Below are positions 31,745 through 43,890 of a stretch of 64,000 bases of DNA, piece by piece. The position numbers and the translations under genes are program-made. Below the pieces are notes generated by a model. That model saw only the letters and a program-made list of their open reading frames with translations, was not told the origin of the DNA and searched no databases. Origin of the DNA: Xiphydria camelus (lineage: Eukaryota > Arthropoda > Insecta > Hymenoptera > Xiphydriidae); contig OY783195.1 of the NCBI GenBank assembly GCA_963678675.1, forward strand, positions 20,354,912 through 20,418,911, in the 5' to 3' direction. The number at the start of each line of letters is the position of its first letter. Position 1 is the first letter of the stretch.

Positions 31745-33486
31745 TCGGGCTAGTCCCCTTTTATTTCAATGACGCTCCTGGAATTCCCACTAACTAAGAC
31801 CAGGAGGTCATCGGCGTATGCTGTTGGTTCACAGTCTCCATCATCCTCGAGCAGACGTAGGATCTCGTCAAAGACGAAATTCCAGCAGTTCGGTCTTAGG
31901 ACTGAACCTTGTAGGCATTCTCTCGTGACTTTTTTGCCTACTTTGGCGCACTTGGAGTGCAGCCAGGCCACTCTATGTTTAAAGTAGCTCTCCATCAGGA
32001 CATATAGGTTCCTTGGATAGCTCCGCCTCTTTAAGGAGAACAACACTGCTGGCCACCAAACGTTGTCGAACGCCCCCGTAACGTCGAAGGCTATTGCCAG
32101 GACATACTTCTGATTGCTTTCAGATGCCAGACTTCTAAAGTTTGCCAGAGCATCCTCCATCGACCGTTCAGGTCTGAATCCGTATTGCCTTCCAGAGCAG
32201 TACTCCTGGTCGTTCAATACCGGTTCGAGTCTTTCCAGGATAAGTCGCTCCAGCACCTTCCCAATTATGGAGAGAAGGCATATTGGTCTATACGACTTGT
32301 GGGACTGGTTTGATCCCTGTTGGGATCTTTAAGGATGGTGACAATAGAGCCATGTTTCCACCTTCTTGGGAAGGCGCCACATTTCAAGCACCCGTTATAG
32401 AGTTTCAGCATAACTGAACACATTGGGTCGACCATCAACGCTTTCTGGACTACAGCCACCTCTATTCCGTCCATCCCAGGAGACTTTCCTGGTTTGAGGC
32501 GAAAGATTGCCGGCGGATTGTCTGGTGGCGGCCTGTCCCATATCCTCGAGGAGGAAGTCTGGTGTGTCCTCTGTTTCGGGAGGACACGGGCATATTCTCT
32601 CGTTGCCTTCTGACTTTCAGAATCGTTCTGGGTGGAGTCGTCCGGGATAAGCTCGTTCAACAAAGTGCTTGCGGTTTCTTGCCAGTCCCTCGTATATCCC
32701 CGCCCGGTACTGATGGAACTCAGTGGTCTCTCGACCCTGAGCTTTCCGGTAGCTATCCTGTAAATCAGGCCCCATGGTTTTGCGTTGCCGTGTTTGGTGA
32801 CAAATTTTTTCCAACTCGACAGCTTCGCATTTCGAATGGCGGTTTGGTAAGTTCTCCTTCCGGTTAGATATCAGGCTCTTTTTATCGCTCGCTCACTTGC
32901 TTCACGTTCGACTTGGTACCGCCTTCTCAGGGCGAATACCTTATATTTGCGGGCGGTCAGAGCCTTCGTCCACCAGGCTACTTGCTTGTGCCACCATTCT
33001 CTGAGCGGGATGGATGGGTTACAGTCTGCGATCAGCGCATTCTCGACGCGGACCGCGAGCCTTTCGACATCCGCCGAGCACGCGACTTCTTGCTCCAGGA
33101 GTGCCTTACTCGATTCCTCGAGGATCTCTTCAAACCTCGGCCAGTCGGCCTTGGTTGTTAGGAGTCTCAGTCTGATGGGTTGTTCTAGATCACCGCATTT
33201 ATCCGCTAGAACCACCTCTATGGATCTGTGATTGCTAGAGGTCTAATTCCTTTGGACTTTCCATGATTTCACCGCTGAGACCGCGTTCCCCGTTACCAGC
33301 GTAACGTCTATGTTAGACTCGCCATTGTTCCTGGCGTACGTGGGCGGGTTGCCTGCCTCGTTGACTACTATCATGTTATGCTGCATGACAACTTGTTCGA
33401 ACTCCTCGCCTCTGGCGTCTTGCTGGCCACTTCCCTACATGGAAGACCTAGCGTTGGCGTCAACGGCGACGAGTATTTTGGAGCCA
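31745..33486 (-). pseudogene. R1-clade non-LTR retrotransposon fragment (EN and RT)
   Basis: Read on the minus strand from 33486: an endonuclease C-terminus (VDANARS near 33460, GESNIDVTL near 33320 and a NHRS motif near 33225), then a Trp-rich linker (LREWWHKQVAWW). Reverse transcriptase follows with KPGKSPGMDGIEV, QYGFRPERSMEDAL, AIAFDVTGAFDNVWWPAVL, LQGSVLRPNCWNFVF and the catalytic YADDLLVLV near 31810. Several stops and frame changes break it, and both ends are missing: the 5' end meets a hairpin element at 33490 and the 3' end stops within RT. The order EN-linker-RT and the motif style indicate the R1 clade. Confidence 0.85.
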
Positions 33487-33489
33487 ATC

Positions 33490-33770
33490 TGGGATTACAA
33501 TCAAATGTTGCCTCTCTATTCAACGACGAACACAACATCAGGTTACGTTGACGACTTTGACAGTTTCGTTATGTTTCACATCCACGATGAATATTTATAA
33601 TACGTCTTTCGTGCGTTGAAGAACATCTAGTAGATTACTCACGACCCACGTATAAGTAATATTCACTCGTGAATGCCAAGCATGATATAATGAAACTGTC
33701 GAAGTCATTGACGTAACTCTGATGTAGTGCTCGTCGTTGAATGAAAAGTCGACACTTGGTTATAATCCCA
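33490..33770. mobile_element. 281-bp inverted-repeat element
   Basis: TGGGATTACAATCAAATGTT at the left and ...TTGGTTATAATCCCA at the right bound arms with CAACGACGARCACWACATCA and GACTTYGACAGTTTC. It directly abuts the LINE fragment. Confidence 0.75.
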
Positions 33771-33880
33771 AGTTAATGAAGAACCGTCACTCTTTTATGG
33801 TTAGGCTGAAGACTTTGATTTGTCTCACTGATAGCTCTAACAGACGGAGAACGGAACCTGACGTAGCCTTTCATACCACC

Positions 33881-34460
33881 ATCGCGTACACCTAATTAAA
33901 ACTAACATTACTATAGTGTCAAATTCAAGAAAAAAGTCCAGCATGTCCCTGCTCGGGGGTACTGTAGGACATACAGTATACTTATGTTGAAGACAAGGTC
34001 AAAATACGAGAGACGTATTTTTTCATCTGCTGACGTACATGCTTAAGGGGTGAAACTACCCCTCAAAGTTAGGACGTGAAACGAGTTTTTTCTAAATATA
34101 ATGGAAAAGACACGCCAAGAAAAAATAGATTCTATGCCTTATTATCAGGTCCATAGAGCTCTATCAAAAGGGGTACGGCGCTAATGATACGAGTAAGTGG
34201 TTAGTGCGTGTTATCTATAGGACCTACGTCCATTTCGGTCTGGAAGAAATGCAGAAGAATTACCCGAAGATTCTCTTAGTATGATTGGCAGCCCTGAGAT
34301 ACTGCTTGAGAATTATCACAGGAAGTGTGCACGCGAGGAGTATAAAGAGGCGACCAGCCAATGGGAGTAGGAAGAGGGGATGCTTCCTCAACCGTTAACT
34401 AACACTTTCCGCATGCTTGATGAATCGACTTTGTTGCGTAAAAAAATTATGCTTTGTATG
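33881..34460. other. CASK intron, no gene seen
   Basis: The sequence is unique within the window and AT-rich. No recognised frames are present. Confidence 0.5.
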
Positions 34461-34462
34461 TA

Positions 34463-35134
34463 CAGGGTGTTCACGCCCAGGCTACGAAAGTCAGTGAAGC
34501 CTCTTTCAAATTTGTCTTGTTGTCACTACGGCCATCTATTAACTGGAGACTAAACTGCATAGATTTTGAGAGCAATGCTACCCATAAACATCACGCATAG
34601 GAGAATCGACCTATCTATAGAAGGAGGGAATACAAATTATTTGTGGATACTCTTGTGCGTAGTATGATAATGTGGCAAGTGCATTGGACTGATTGAAGAC
34701 AACGCTTTAAAAAAATACGTTTACAACAGTCTACCTCCAGGGTGAAATGGAAATGGGTGTTCTTATGCATTACGTAGAGTATCCAGAATTAATTAATATG
34801 TATTTCCTTCTTCTATGGGACTAGAAGAACTCATTCTTCAATTTGACGCCAGATACGCATTTTCACTTTACTGAACTGAATTTCAGTGAAAATGTTACGA
34901 TTTTTAACCGACTTCATTGGTTATATTGATTCACTGAAACGCGTTGTTTACAGATTGCATTACTCAGTTGGAAGTCGGTAATTTTGGCGCCTTGAGATCT
35001 ATGCAGTTTGGTCTCTAATTAATATATGGATATGGTGACAGCAAAGGAAGCTAACGGAGTCGTTATTGGTTTGCGTATGCGGCAAATTCCAAATAGGCTC
35101 CACCCACTCTCGGAGACTGGGCGTGAACACCCTG
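34463..35134. mobile_element. TA element with CAGGGTGTTCACGCCC ends, 672 bp
   Basis: The ends CAGGGTGTTCACGCCCAG and CTGGGCGTGAACACCCTG are flanked by TA. There is no transposase frame. The right half (GATTGCATTRCTCARTT..., GAGATCTATGC) recurs alone at 47551-47722. Tc1/mariner-type mobilisation is inferred from the TA and CAGGGTG ends. Confidence 0.82.
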
Positions 35135-35195
35135 TATAGATTACTTTTGGTATTAAATAACAATAGCATGAGACAGAATGATACCAGATGTGGTA

Positions 35196-36691
35196 CATAT
35201 GGGGTATCCCAACTGCCGTGGACGGTTGCATATATCTCTCAAACGAGCGTAATTTCTAAAAATCTATTTTAACAAAAGTTGTACCTACTATTTGACTTGG
35301 CGCACAAAACGTACCTCATAATTTTTTAATTTCTATTTCCGGTTTCAAGAACCGGCGTACATCTTTCAGTTTTTATATGTAACTGGTATTTATTATAATG
35401 CAATAGTAATGTAATTATTAACAGGAATGCAACAAGCCATCAAAAATTGGATTTAAATATCCGGAAGTCCAAGATATCCAGGGTTAAATTTCCACCCGTT
35501 TGCGTCTGTTGTATGCAATGCGATGTATAAATACGACTCAAGCATTCCATTTTCTGAAAACATTCTCGATTGGAACGTCAAATGTTACACATTGAAATTC
35601 AATTCTGCGTACGTACCTACACGGTAATCACTAGTTTCACGAGAACCATTTTTATTGAACGCTTATAATTTTATGACCGATTTCAACGTTTAAATTTTTG
35701 GAATTAAGTTTTCCGCCCTGAAATTTCCCACATTCTTGATCTGCGCACTATAGTTTTCGATGTCTAGACCTTCTGTTTTATAGTTTTCGATGTTTAGGAG
35801 TTATAATCCATAGTAATCGGTATCCAGGTCTTCTGCTCCAAAGTATTTGGTGTCCAAGACTTTCTCTCCATAATTTTCCTGATTCAGGTCTTTCGTTCAA
35901 TAATTTCCAGTGTCCAGGTCTTTCGCTCCTTTGTAGGAGACCTGGACATCGAGGATTATAGAGCGGGAGACCTGAATACCGGAAACTACGGAGTGGAAGT
36001 CTTGGATATCGAAAACTATTCGGCAGAGGACCAGGATACCGAGGCTTATGGAGCGGAAGACCTGAATACCGAAACTATTATGGAGCAGAAGACCTGAACA
36101 TTAAAAACTATGGAGTGAAAAATGTGGACACCGAAAACTATAAGGCGAAAGACCTCTCCACTGAAAACTATGAAGCGAAGGACCTTGATATCGAAAACTA
36201 AAGAGGGAAAACCTGGACACCGGAAACTGCGGGGCGGAAAAATGGTTTTCGTGAAAGTAGTGATCACTGTGTACATACACGATATTGAATTTTGATTTCA
36301 AACATTTTTGACACGCTCCAGACGATATTGTTTTTGGAAAAGACGACACTTGATCTACTCATCATTTTGTGTGTTGGATTACATAGAGTGCAAATGGGTG
36401 GAAATTCAACCCTGGATATCTCGGATTCCTGGGTACGTAAATCGAATTTCTGATGGCTTGTTGTATTGACGTTGATAATTACATTACTTTTGTATTGTAA
36501 TAAATAACACTTAGAAATCAAAACTGAAAGATGCACGCCGGTTCTTAAAACCGCACGTGGATATTGAAAAATTATTAGGTAAATTTTGTGCACCACGTCA
36601 AACGGTACCACTTTTGTTAAAGAAGTTTTTCAGAAATCACACTCACTTCAAAGATATACGCTACTGTCCACGGTGGTTGGGACACCTTGTG
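35196..36691. mobile_element. 1.5-kb TA foldback with minisatellite loop
   Basis: The ends (CCCAACTGCCGTGGACGGT and ACTGTCCACGGTGGTTGGG) lie within TA flanks (35194-35195, 36692-36693). The arms run about 300 bp each (ATCCAGGGTTRAATTTCCAC). The loop is the minisatellite at 35735-36235. Confidence 0.78.
35735..36235. repeat. ~32-bp minisatellite that inverts at its centre
   Basis: Units of type GAAGACCTGGATACCGAAAA run on the minus strand over 35735-35935 and on the plus strand over 35936-36235, giving a hairpin of tandem repeats. The frames it creates are artefacts. Confidence 0.8.
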
Positions 36692-38025
36692 TAAGTCCAA
36701 ACCGGAGAGAAGTGGTGTTAGAAAATAACACTACTTTTTTAATGCATATTAATTATAAACTAGGTCGATTAGTCTTATTTGGCTAATAATAATTAACGAT
36801 AAATTAACATTTAGGCCTTTCCTTGAACTCAGTAATCAAATAAAAAATAAATCGATAAAGAGAAGAATAATTTAAATTGTATGATGATGCGGCATCTCTA
36901 AGACTCTTTTCTCTTAAAATAACTTCTTTTTCGCTGCAAATTTATATATTTCTACACCTGTTTGACCTCGGTTAGTCTTGCGAATATAATTATTGGGCAT
37001 TTAAAAACAATAATAAATGAAACCCATGAAAATTATGCCATAAGAAATTATGATGTAGAAGATGCTTATAATCGAGGTGAGTTGAAACTAGGTATGTCGA
37101 TCTACCTCTATCACAACAAAACGTTCTTCTGAAATCTAACCCAAAATGATTCCCATGGAACCAATAAATATGGAAAAAAAAGTTTAAACCATAAAGTAAA
37201 ACGATTAAACTATGAGAGTATTAAACTCTAATTGCATAACACTTTTTACACAGACAGACGCAACATTCCAAAGAATATTGCAAAACCTTACTTTCGGCTG
37301 ATTTTAGTGGCATGAACTCCACAATTACCCAACCACTTACCGTACCCCGTTTGACGTGACTGATGATCGTTTTTCGTCTTACGCGTGCTACACCTGCGCT
37401 ATTGCCACATTGACAATGTCTAATAGATTTCGATATATGGCCGTTATTTCAACTCATCTCTGTTTCAACCCACCTCGGTCTCCCCTACTTTATCAAGTCG
37501 ACCGTAGCTAAACGGTACAAACGGATCTTCTTATTCTACCTTGAAGGGGACCAATTAGATTTAGTTCTCATGGCAAAACAATAAGTTTCACTCGAACTGC
37601 TTAGCTACGGTCGAGACGATGGAGTACCGCCACCCAAAGCGGATGAATCAGAATCATTGGCCTCAGGTGTACATGAAAAAAGTGGTAACAAGAACTATGA
37701 ATGAACGACTGACAAGCAAGCTTACAGGACTGAAGCTAACCTTTGAGGTTATGAAAGCCACATTTTTCAAGTATCCCGGGAAGCGCTTAAGAGAGGACAG
37801 GAATAAGATATATTATACATGTAGACATATACACTGCTGATACCATCTATTTATCTCGTTGCAATGCTCCGTTATTATGGACATACGCCTAAATAGTGGC
37901 AAGTAGATATTATTGCGATAAATAAGCGGGCGTGAGCCAAACGTGAGCCGTACTTCAAACATATTTTTTTACAAACATAAGTTTTTAAGCTAGGTCAAAT
38001 TCTGTGCAGGAGAGAAATAATGGAA
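36692..38025. other. CASK intron, no gene seen
   Basis: A pair of short inverted words (GACCGTAGCTAA near 37501, TTAGCTACGGTC near 37601) may bound a ~110-bp hairpin. No coding homology is seen. Confidence 0.45.
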
Positions 38026-38110
38026 TATTCCCGGATTAATAAAAATAACTTCAAAAGTGAAACTAATTTTTCCGAAATTTTTCGAAATAATTGCGACGAT
38101 TAGCAAAAAA
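38026..38110. repeat. Fragment shared with 62660-62780
   Basis: AATATTCCCGG, ACTTCAAAAGTGAAACTAAT and TTCCGAAATTTTTC recur in the inverted-repeat region at 62660-62780. Confidence 0.6.
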
Positions 38111-38299
38111 CAAATTCGAAGTAGGAGTAGTTTTCCCATAATAGTTAATACAAAAAAATGAGCGATGTACCTTTTGATAGAACTTTATAGGCCTAATAAA
38201 ATTTGACGTAAAATCTATTTTTTCCCGAAACTTTTTTTTCCATAACATTTATAAAAAACTCATTCTTATCCCAACTTTGAAGGATAGTTTAACCCCTTA

Positions 38300-38425
38300 G
38301 GGCCGGTTTTACCAACAGGTATAAACGCGGTATAGCGCTATACTGAGAATAACCATAAGGCTTATTGCTGGTTATTCTCAGTATAGCGCTATACCGCGTT
38401 TATACCGTGTTGGTAAAACCGGCCC
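38300..38425. mobile_element. Second copy of the 128-bp TTAA MITE
   Basis: It is nearly identical to 117-244 (GGGCCGGTTTTACCAACA... inverted). The flanks are TTA on the left and TTTTAA on the right, so the TTAA duplication is imperfect here. Confidence 0.85.
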
Positions 38426-38598
38426 TTTTAAGTGTGCATATCAGCAAATGTAAAAAATACGTGTCCCTTACTTTAACCTCGTCTATAACATATACAGCCG
38501 GTCTCATAATCATTGTCACAACGGGAAATGGGATATTTCTTGTAAAAAAAACTAGGCGCATAAAGTACAAGTTATAATATCGAGGGGGCAATAGTTAA

Positions 38599-39467
38599 CC
38601 CTCCGGCGGGCGCGCTACTGGAATTCCCATGAGCGGGCGCGCCGCGGCATTTACACCGCATTTAATTCTTCACTTTTCTAGTTCACAAACAACCAAGAAA
38701 ATATGTTCTATGTAGCAAAATAAGTCAAAGGTACCATGCTTATTGCTTATTATTTTATTAAACTAAAAAAATATTGCTTAATTATTTTATTAAACTAAAA
38801 AAATATTGCTTAATTATTTTATTAAACTAAAATAATATTGCTGAATTATTTTATTAAACTAAAAGAATATATGTATAAGCATTTTGAAAAAAATGTAAAC
38901 TGAAGAAAATAATATAAACAAATAAGTATAAACTTTTTAAAACAAAAATCATATTATTCAACTTCCTTTAACCTGTACTGTTTTATTGAACTAAAAAAAA
39001 TATATTTTTCGAAACAAATAGAAACCAAAGAAATATAGATTAAAATATAAACTTTGAAAAACCAAAAAAAATTAAATTATTCAACTTCCATTTGTTCTCC
39101 CTGCCCATATTCTAGACACTTGACAATAATGTTACTGTGCTTCTTACAAGTATTTTTCCCGCAATGTTGACAAACATAATACAAAAAATGTTGACAATAT
39201 TACATAATACAACAAATTTAATAATAAATAAAATTTACATGACTGGGAGCGCTGCGTCAAACACACCGCAAATTGAAACCGCTTCGAACCGAACGTCTAT
39301 AACAACAAAGCGGAAATGGCATATGGCACCAAATTTGCCGGTAGGCGGAGCCAATAACGTGGGCAAAGAATACCTAGACGTACAATACTACAGGGCTCGT
39401 CATATCTTAGTTATAACAGAAAAATGTAAATTTGCGGCATTTTGCCGCGGGCGCGCCCGCCGGAGGG
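38599..39467. mobile_element. piggyBac-like element, 869 bp, TTAA duplication
   Basis: The ends CCCTCCGGCGGGCGCGC and GCGCGCCCGCCGGAGGG are flanked by TTAA at 38595-38598 and 39468-39471. CCC ends plus TTAA are the piggyBac hallmark. The interior holds a C-terminal transposase remnant (39077-39181) and an AT-rich array of four ~36-bp units (ATTATTTTATTAAACTAAAA, 38745-38865). Confidence 0.88.
39077..39181 (-). pseudogene. piggyBac transposase C-terminal Cys-rich domain remnant
   Basis: The minus-strand frame reads YYVCQHCGKNTCKKHS, continues to CLEYGQGEQ and ends with stop 39079-39077. The CxxC...CxxH pattern is the zinc-binding tail of piggyBac transposases. A stop lies just upstream near 39200, so only the tail survives. 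Confidence 0.75.
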
Positions 39468-39471
39468 TTAA

Positions 39472-40209
39472 GGAACTAATGAGTTTTAAAATGACCAATA
39501 GGATGACAGTTCCGCTGACCAACGTCATTAACCCATAAACAGGTAAGCGTAAGGGGCTGCGTCCACCTCAATGAAGTTGCTCCCCCCCCCCCCTCCATAT
39601 TATATTTTCTAATTTTTTGTGCTGTACCTAATCATTTGTTGGTCGTTTGTTGGTGTTTGTTTGCTGGTACCCTGATGTATACAATTTTAATAAGCAAATT
39701 TGTTGTTTTAATTTTGGGAAAACGACGTACCAACAAACGTCGGGACCAGATTAACAAGCACCAACAAACGACCAACAAACGTTTGCAGCCTGAAAAATTG
39801 AAGAAATTCAATATGGCAGGGGGGACGTCTTCATGAAAAGTTTATTTTTTAAATTCTAGAAAAACGAGGTACCAACAAACGCCGGGAATGGACTAACAAA
39901 CACCAACAAACGACCAACAAACCATTGCTGCAAAAAAATTTTTAATGTAACATGGGGGAGGGGGCTAACTTCATGGCAAAATTTATTTTTTGGCGACCCA
40001 CAACAAACATCGGAAATAGACTAGCAAACACCAATAAACGACCAACAAACAATCGCAGCAACAAAAATTTAGAAAATCTAATGTGGAGGGGGCCAACTTC
40101 ATTGAGGTGCTTCGTCCAAGGTCTACTTCAATATCGCACCTATTTATGGAATAACGACGTTTTCCAGCAGAAGTGTTATCCTATTGGTCATTTTAAAACT
40201 GTTAGTTCG
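39472..40209. mobile_element. TTAA foldback with TTTGTTGG word repeats, 738 bp
   Basis: The ends GGAACTAATGAGTTTTAAAA and TTTTAAAACTGTTAGTTCG are flanked by TTAA (39468-39471, 40210-40213). The left TTAA is also the right flank of the piggyBac element. Inner arms carry CACCTCAATGAAGTTG, a C-run or G-rich block, and many copies of the word ACCAACAAACG (about 39730, 39760, 39870, 39890, 40030). Confidence 0.82.
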
Positions 40210-40313
40210 TTAAGTATTGCCCCTTAGTCATTATAACTTGCACTTTATATACCTAGTTTTTAACAGTAAATCTCCCATTTCCCGCAGTCACGGTCATTGT
40301 GGGATACACTGTA

Positions 40314-40711
40314 CCGTATGTCCGAGCCCAAACCGCTCAAGCGCCGATACCTATGGCCGATACCTTGAAATTTGACTTCGGCAGTGTTTGCCGACGGCCG
40401 AGAATTTGATAGAGTTGGCTTGAGAAGAGTGCGCTGTGTGTGCTGCGTGAGAGCGAAAAGTGTTAAACGTCTGATTTCCCGATAGCTGTCAATTCGGGAG
40501 ATTGAAGTGTTTCATCTATTATTCAATACTTCGATCTCTCGAATTGACAGCTATCGAGAAATCAGACGTTTTACACTTTTCGCTCTCACGCAGCGCACTC
40601 TTCTGAAGCCAACTTTCAAAGACTCGATCGTCGGCAAACACTGCCGAAGTCAAATTTCAAGTTATCGGCCATAGGTATCGGCGCTTGAGCGGTTTGGGCT
40701 CGGACATACGG
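40314..40711. mobile_element. CCGTATGTCC foldback, 398 bp, TA duplication
   Basis: CCGTATGTCCGAGCCCAAAC at the left is mirrored at the right and ends GGACATACGG, with TA on both sides. The arms contain CTTCGGCAGTGTTTGCCG and GATAGCTGTCAATTCGGGAG. This is the most compact and complete copy of this family in the window. Confidence 0.88.
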
Positions 40712-43700
40712 TATAAAGAAAACAGCATGTTTCGGGGGGTCACCACAGTAATGTACCGTGTTAGTTCATTTTTCTTGGTTCTGAAATTTCAAAAAATGAC
40801 AAATTTTTCTCGGAAGACATATCTTTATCACAATTTTAATTCACATTGAAAATTTCTATATCAAAAAGCTGTTCTAGTCAGAGAATTAGAACTGCTGTGA
40901 TTGTGAGTGACAATGGCTCACTGGACCCCCATGCGTACACTTCATACTAGAATATCTTAGCGAAAAGAAATCCTCCCATGGCAATAGAAAATGGATTCTA
41001 AAGGAGAGACTTAGTACTATACGGTGTCATTAGCAGAAATGTTTTTTTTTAGTTCGTTCTTCCATAACAAATTCATGAATTTCGACGAAATAACCACTTT
41101 TGGGCCATTTAAGTTCGAGTAATTCGAAAACTTGACATGCTGTGAAAATTCTGGAGCTAGATTCTTTTAGCATCAAGAAATCTCTCATACTCACCTCCTT
41201 CGATTTTTATAACTGACCCTCGCAGGTCTGTATAATCAAGTATTATATCATTAGATCACTTGTTTCCATTATAGTCAGTACGCAGCAAGTTTTTCTTGTT
41301 GTGAGTGAGATATAATTTTGATGCTCTCGGTACACTTGTACAAATCCAGTTCTCATGATCCTTCAGTAGACATTGATAATGAGAGAAGTTTCCAGTAGTA
41401 GCAAGAGTGGGTCAGGTAGGTATTCTGGAATCAATGAGAATTCCGAATATGTTTAGTATCGATACACCGTGGAGTAAAAGCGAAGAATACCAACGATTCG
41501 TATATACCGCCATGTTATGTCTTTGCGAATTTATTAAAACTGCACTATGATGATTGTGAATTTATGATATTTTTAACGCGTTGAGAAAAATAAGAGAACG
41601 ATTTCTCCGTCTTTTTTTCCATTCCCTTTCTCCATCTTTGTCTTATCAATTTATTTTTCTAACTTATCGTAGCCTAATGCGATATGAAATTCCTTTGTAT
41701 TAAATCGTCGGAAACGGTTTTCAGAGTTTTTTTTTCTAGAAAGATTTAGTCGATAATGATGTGACTCGAATTAAAATTTAATATTGGACATTATGTATGA
41801 TTATGCTATTCTCATATATGTACTATGCGTAGTTAAATTTACCGCAGTAAGATAGATTACCTACTCGTCATTAAAGTTGTTGGAGTTTACAATTATTTGT
41901 AATGTTGAAATCGATAAAAATAAAAATTTTATTTTATCTCATGATTCCTTATCTAAAGGAAAAATGGTATCAAAATTCCGTCCCCGCCCTAATGAAGCAA
42001 ACTGCAATGTTTATGAAACGACAGCAAGTAAATAATTTTGGATGCGGTTATCGTCTGGAAATAAAGAGTAGTAATACTCATACCAATACTGATAATGGCC
42101 GCGAAGACCTAAAAGTTTTGATCTAAAGGAATTCTTCGAATTCACTCATTGCACTTATTCTTGTTGCTCCCGTTAATTCTTCGAAGATCTTGTGCAGACC
42201 CTTTGTCATCAAAGAATTTATATTTTATTACTTTGGATTTTTGATAATTATAGACTCCCGCCACTTTTAATGAGTAAGTAACCCACCCTATCGCGGTGTT
42301 TTCAACGGCAATTTGTATATTGTGTGTGTATTACTTATTCATATACTACATTAAATTTGCATTTCTGCTTCACATTCGATTTCAATCTTAATCTAACAAG
42401 AACTTATATACACATGCTCTTTCAAGTACTGTAACTGCATTACAATAGCGACTTTTCTTCTCTTACCAAATAAAGAAAGAAATGATGATCGAACCGGTGG
42501 ATGGGAACGTAATGGAAGCTGACTTGCTTTACCCGGAATGTCTAATCCCGTATATAGTTCATACTACATACGTTGACGAGTTCGCCCAAGTTCTGTTTAT
42601 AAAAGTATATTTTCTAATGTGGTTCTATTTTTTACGTGGATAACATCAGTCGTAGATTTTGAACATGTGAACTCTTCAACGTAGCCATGCGTTACCGTTT
42701 TTTCCAATCCGAGGCAAAGCAGCCAATCCCCTACTTCTTCCATACATCTATTTCTCATTTTATTCATAATTTTTCTACCGTATAACTTTACGACATTATA
42801 GAATGAATTTTTTTAGTATGTTGCTTCGATTGGATAATATTACGAAAGGCGCATGGTGTAATATTTGTTTTTCCTTTAGAAATGTAATACGCACGTCTCT
42901 GCTTGTGGACTGTCTGTGAGTTCGATGAATTATAATTTGATATCTTGGTACATAAATATTTAGTAATTATAAAGAGATGTGTACTTATATGAAGAGTGCA
43001 ACTGTCAATCTTGATAAGTGCCAATTTGTGACCACAGGAAAAGTAAGAGGTTGAACAGTATTCGACATAAAGTACCTAATTAATAATATAAAATTATTTT
43101 TGTGAAGTTATAATGTCTATGAAACTAAATTTGAATATATTCAAAAAATAATTTTAATGAATAGTTGTCCAAACGTAACTCTAGTCACACCTTATGCAAA
43201 GAGTTATTATACAATTTATCATAGATATATCGCAAAAGTAGTTGCTTCAATCATCTTAAATATTGATTCCACATAAGTTAATTATATCGTTATACATACA
43301 AATTAATAATCTTATAAAGTTTTTGATTCTTAAGAGAAGTGTGAACATTGATCCATCTTCTCTAATTGTTCAACGATAATATCCTTTTAAACTGAATTGA
43401 TCTGTCGACCTGGTTTGATCGACAGTTGTTGCACGATCCCGATTAATTTGTTACTGCCTCTAGCAAATTGGGATATTTGTACAACGTGATATTAGGTGAC
43501 GGGTTTAATGAAGAGAGAACTATAGCTTGTGGTTAACTAACAATAGTAAAGTTTTTATTTCACAAAGTCCGGGGTGAGCGTGTTAGGCCTCTGCGCGTGC
43601 AATCATAGAACTTAAAACAGACGTGATGGTGAAGGCTGACGAAAGACTACTAATACAGAAAAAATGTACAAGTTTACTCCTACGGTGCGTTACATTTTGG

Positions 43701-43890
43701 AGGAAGCGGTAAGGGGTTTCTTAACAAAAGAAGGGAGGTGCAAATGTTAGAGATGTCCTGGTGATTAGTCGAAAAGATGGATAACTCGGGTTGCTGTGGA
43801 GAGGGAGGAAAGGTCAATGCAGTTTTTTCGGCAGTTTGCCAGATGAGTGGAGTGCAGTAACTCGACGGAGGAAACAGAAATACCTTATTA
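40712..43890. other. CASK intron, 3.2 kb without recognised gene
   Basis: AT-rich. Positions 40960-41170 are a diverged inverse relative of 26330-26560. A short segment near 42065-42110 (AGTAGTAATACTCATA, AATGGCCGCGAAGACC) resembles parts of 14255-14280 and 19520-19540. Otherwise nothing is seen. Confidence 0.5.

Larger units (their letters stand above)
26876..33880. mobile_element. Outer inverted-repeat composite, about 7 kb
   Basis: The sequence GAAAGGCTCCGTTGGACTCCG...GTTAGAACTGCCAGTGA at 26874-26925 resumes at 30525 as GAGACAAATCAAAGTCTTCAGC...GTGCCGGTTCTT. The joined arm is inverted at 33780-33880. The arms bracket an R1 LINE fragment, and the left arm was split by a 3.6-kb insertion. 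Outer ends and duplication are not resolved. Confidence 0.6.

Noticed and set aside
39137..39538. 133-codon + strand frame
   Set aside because: It runs across the piggyBac right end, the shared TTAA and into the next element, so it cannot be an old coding unit.
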